Shown in pieces: positions 5,090 to 5,148 of a DNA stretch of 5,148 nt. The notes beneath the pieces were generated by a model, which did not search any database, was not told where the DNA came from, and worked only from the letters and a program-made list of their open reading frames with translations. The translations under genes were made by a program, and so were the position numbers. How positions within the stretch are numbered: position 1 is the first letter of the stretch; each line of letters starts with the position of its first letter. Origin of the DNA: Bacillota bacterium (GTDB taxonomy: Bacteria > Bacillota > Sulfobacillia > JAJZYS01 > JAJYTV01); NCBI GenBank assembly GCA_021806845.1, contig JAKAPV010000219.1:1-5148 (forward strand), in the 5' to 3' direction.

Positions 5090-5096
5090 CCCCCCT
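5090..5096 (-). promoter_or_regulatory. Shine-Dalgarno site of selD
   Basis: AGGGGGG on the minus strand, 6 bases before GTG 5083-5081, which fixes the selD start. The remaining 5097-5148 shows no gene I can support; TAGATT (5122-5117, minus strand) is a possible -10 but lacks a matching -35. Confidence 0.6.
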
Positions 5097-5148
5097 CTCG
5101 ATGGGCTTCGAAGTACAATCTAGCACCGCGCGCCCGGGGACGCTAGGA

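Noticed and set aside
4625..5146. Plus-strand frame of 173 residues
   Set aside because: Antisense to conserved SelD sequence, with low-complexity composition typical of a GC-rich shadow frame.

Overview
The window is GC-rich bacterial DNA with six genes I trust, two short reading frames (one likely, one doubtful), and a cluster of six tRNAs. Bacterial origin is supported by tRNA genes that encode their own CCA ends, sigma70-like -35/-10 elements, Shine-Dalgarno (SD) sites at several starts, and a selenocysteine UGA followed at once by a SECIS-like hairpin inside the coding region. I cannot assign a phylum. The high GC and mixed gene order would fit several GC-rich phyla, and nothing here decides between them.

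Layout. 1-181 (-): the N-terminus of an OppC/DppC-type ABC transporter permease that runs off the left edge. 306-809 (-): a membrane-anchored protein of unknown function. 930-1510 (-): a compact tRNA operon. It has an extended -10 promoter (1482-1510), then tRNAs in transcription order Val(UAC), Asp(GUC), Phe(GAA), Gly(GCC), Cys(GCA), Val(GAC), and ends in a perfect 10-bp hairpin plus a U-run. 1743-2405 (+): a NYN/LabA-type putative nuclease with a proline-rich tail carrying three ER[ES]LPxP motifs. 2355-3530 (-): a membrane-anchored or secreted protein with beta-propeller-like repeats, whose 3' end overlaps the nuclease gene tail-to-tail. Its leader holds a strong hairpin containing the G-rich SD and a possible 31-residue reading frame. 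3802-3903 (+): a 33-residue single-span membrane protein followed by a long hairpin shared with the convergent selD. 4052-5083 (-): selD, selenide,water dikinase.

The key point is selD. Its catalytic position is an in-frame UGA (positions 5044-5042, residue 14), so an ordinary gene caller would split it and start it falsely at 4852. Read through as selenocysteine, it is a full-length 343-residue SelD with the family's N-terminal G-(U/C)-G-C-K motif. The organism therefore very probably makes selenoproteins, and SelD is itself one.

The protein genes do not form one pathway. The tRNA operon and selD are translation-related (selD supplies the selenium donor for tRNA-Sec). The others look like independent short transcription units, several of them convergent. 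I see no mobile element, CRISPR array or defence island.
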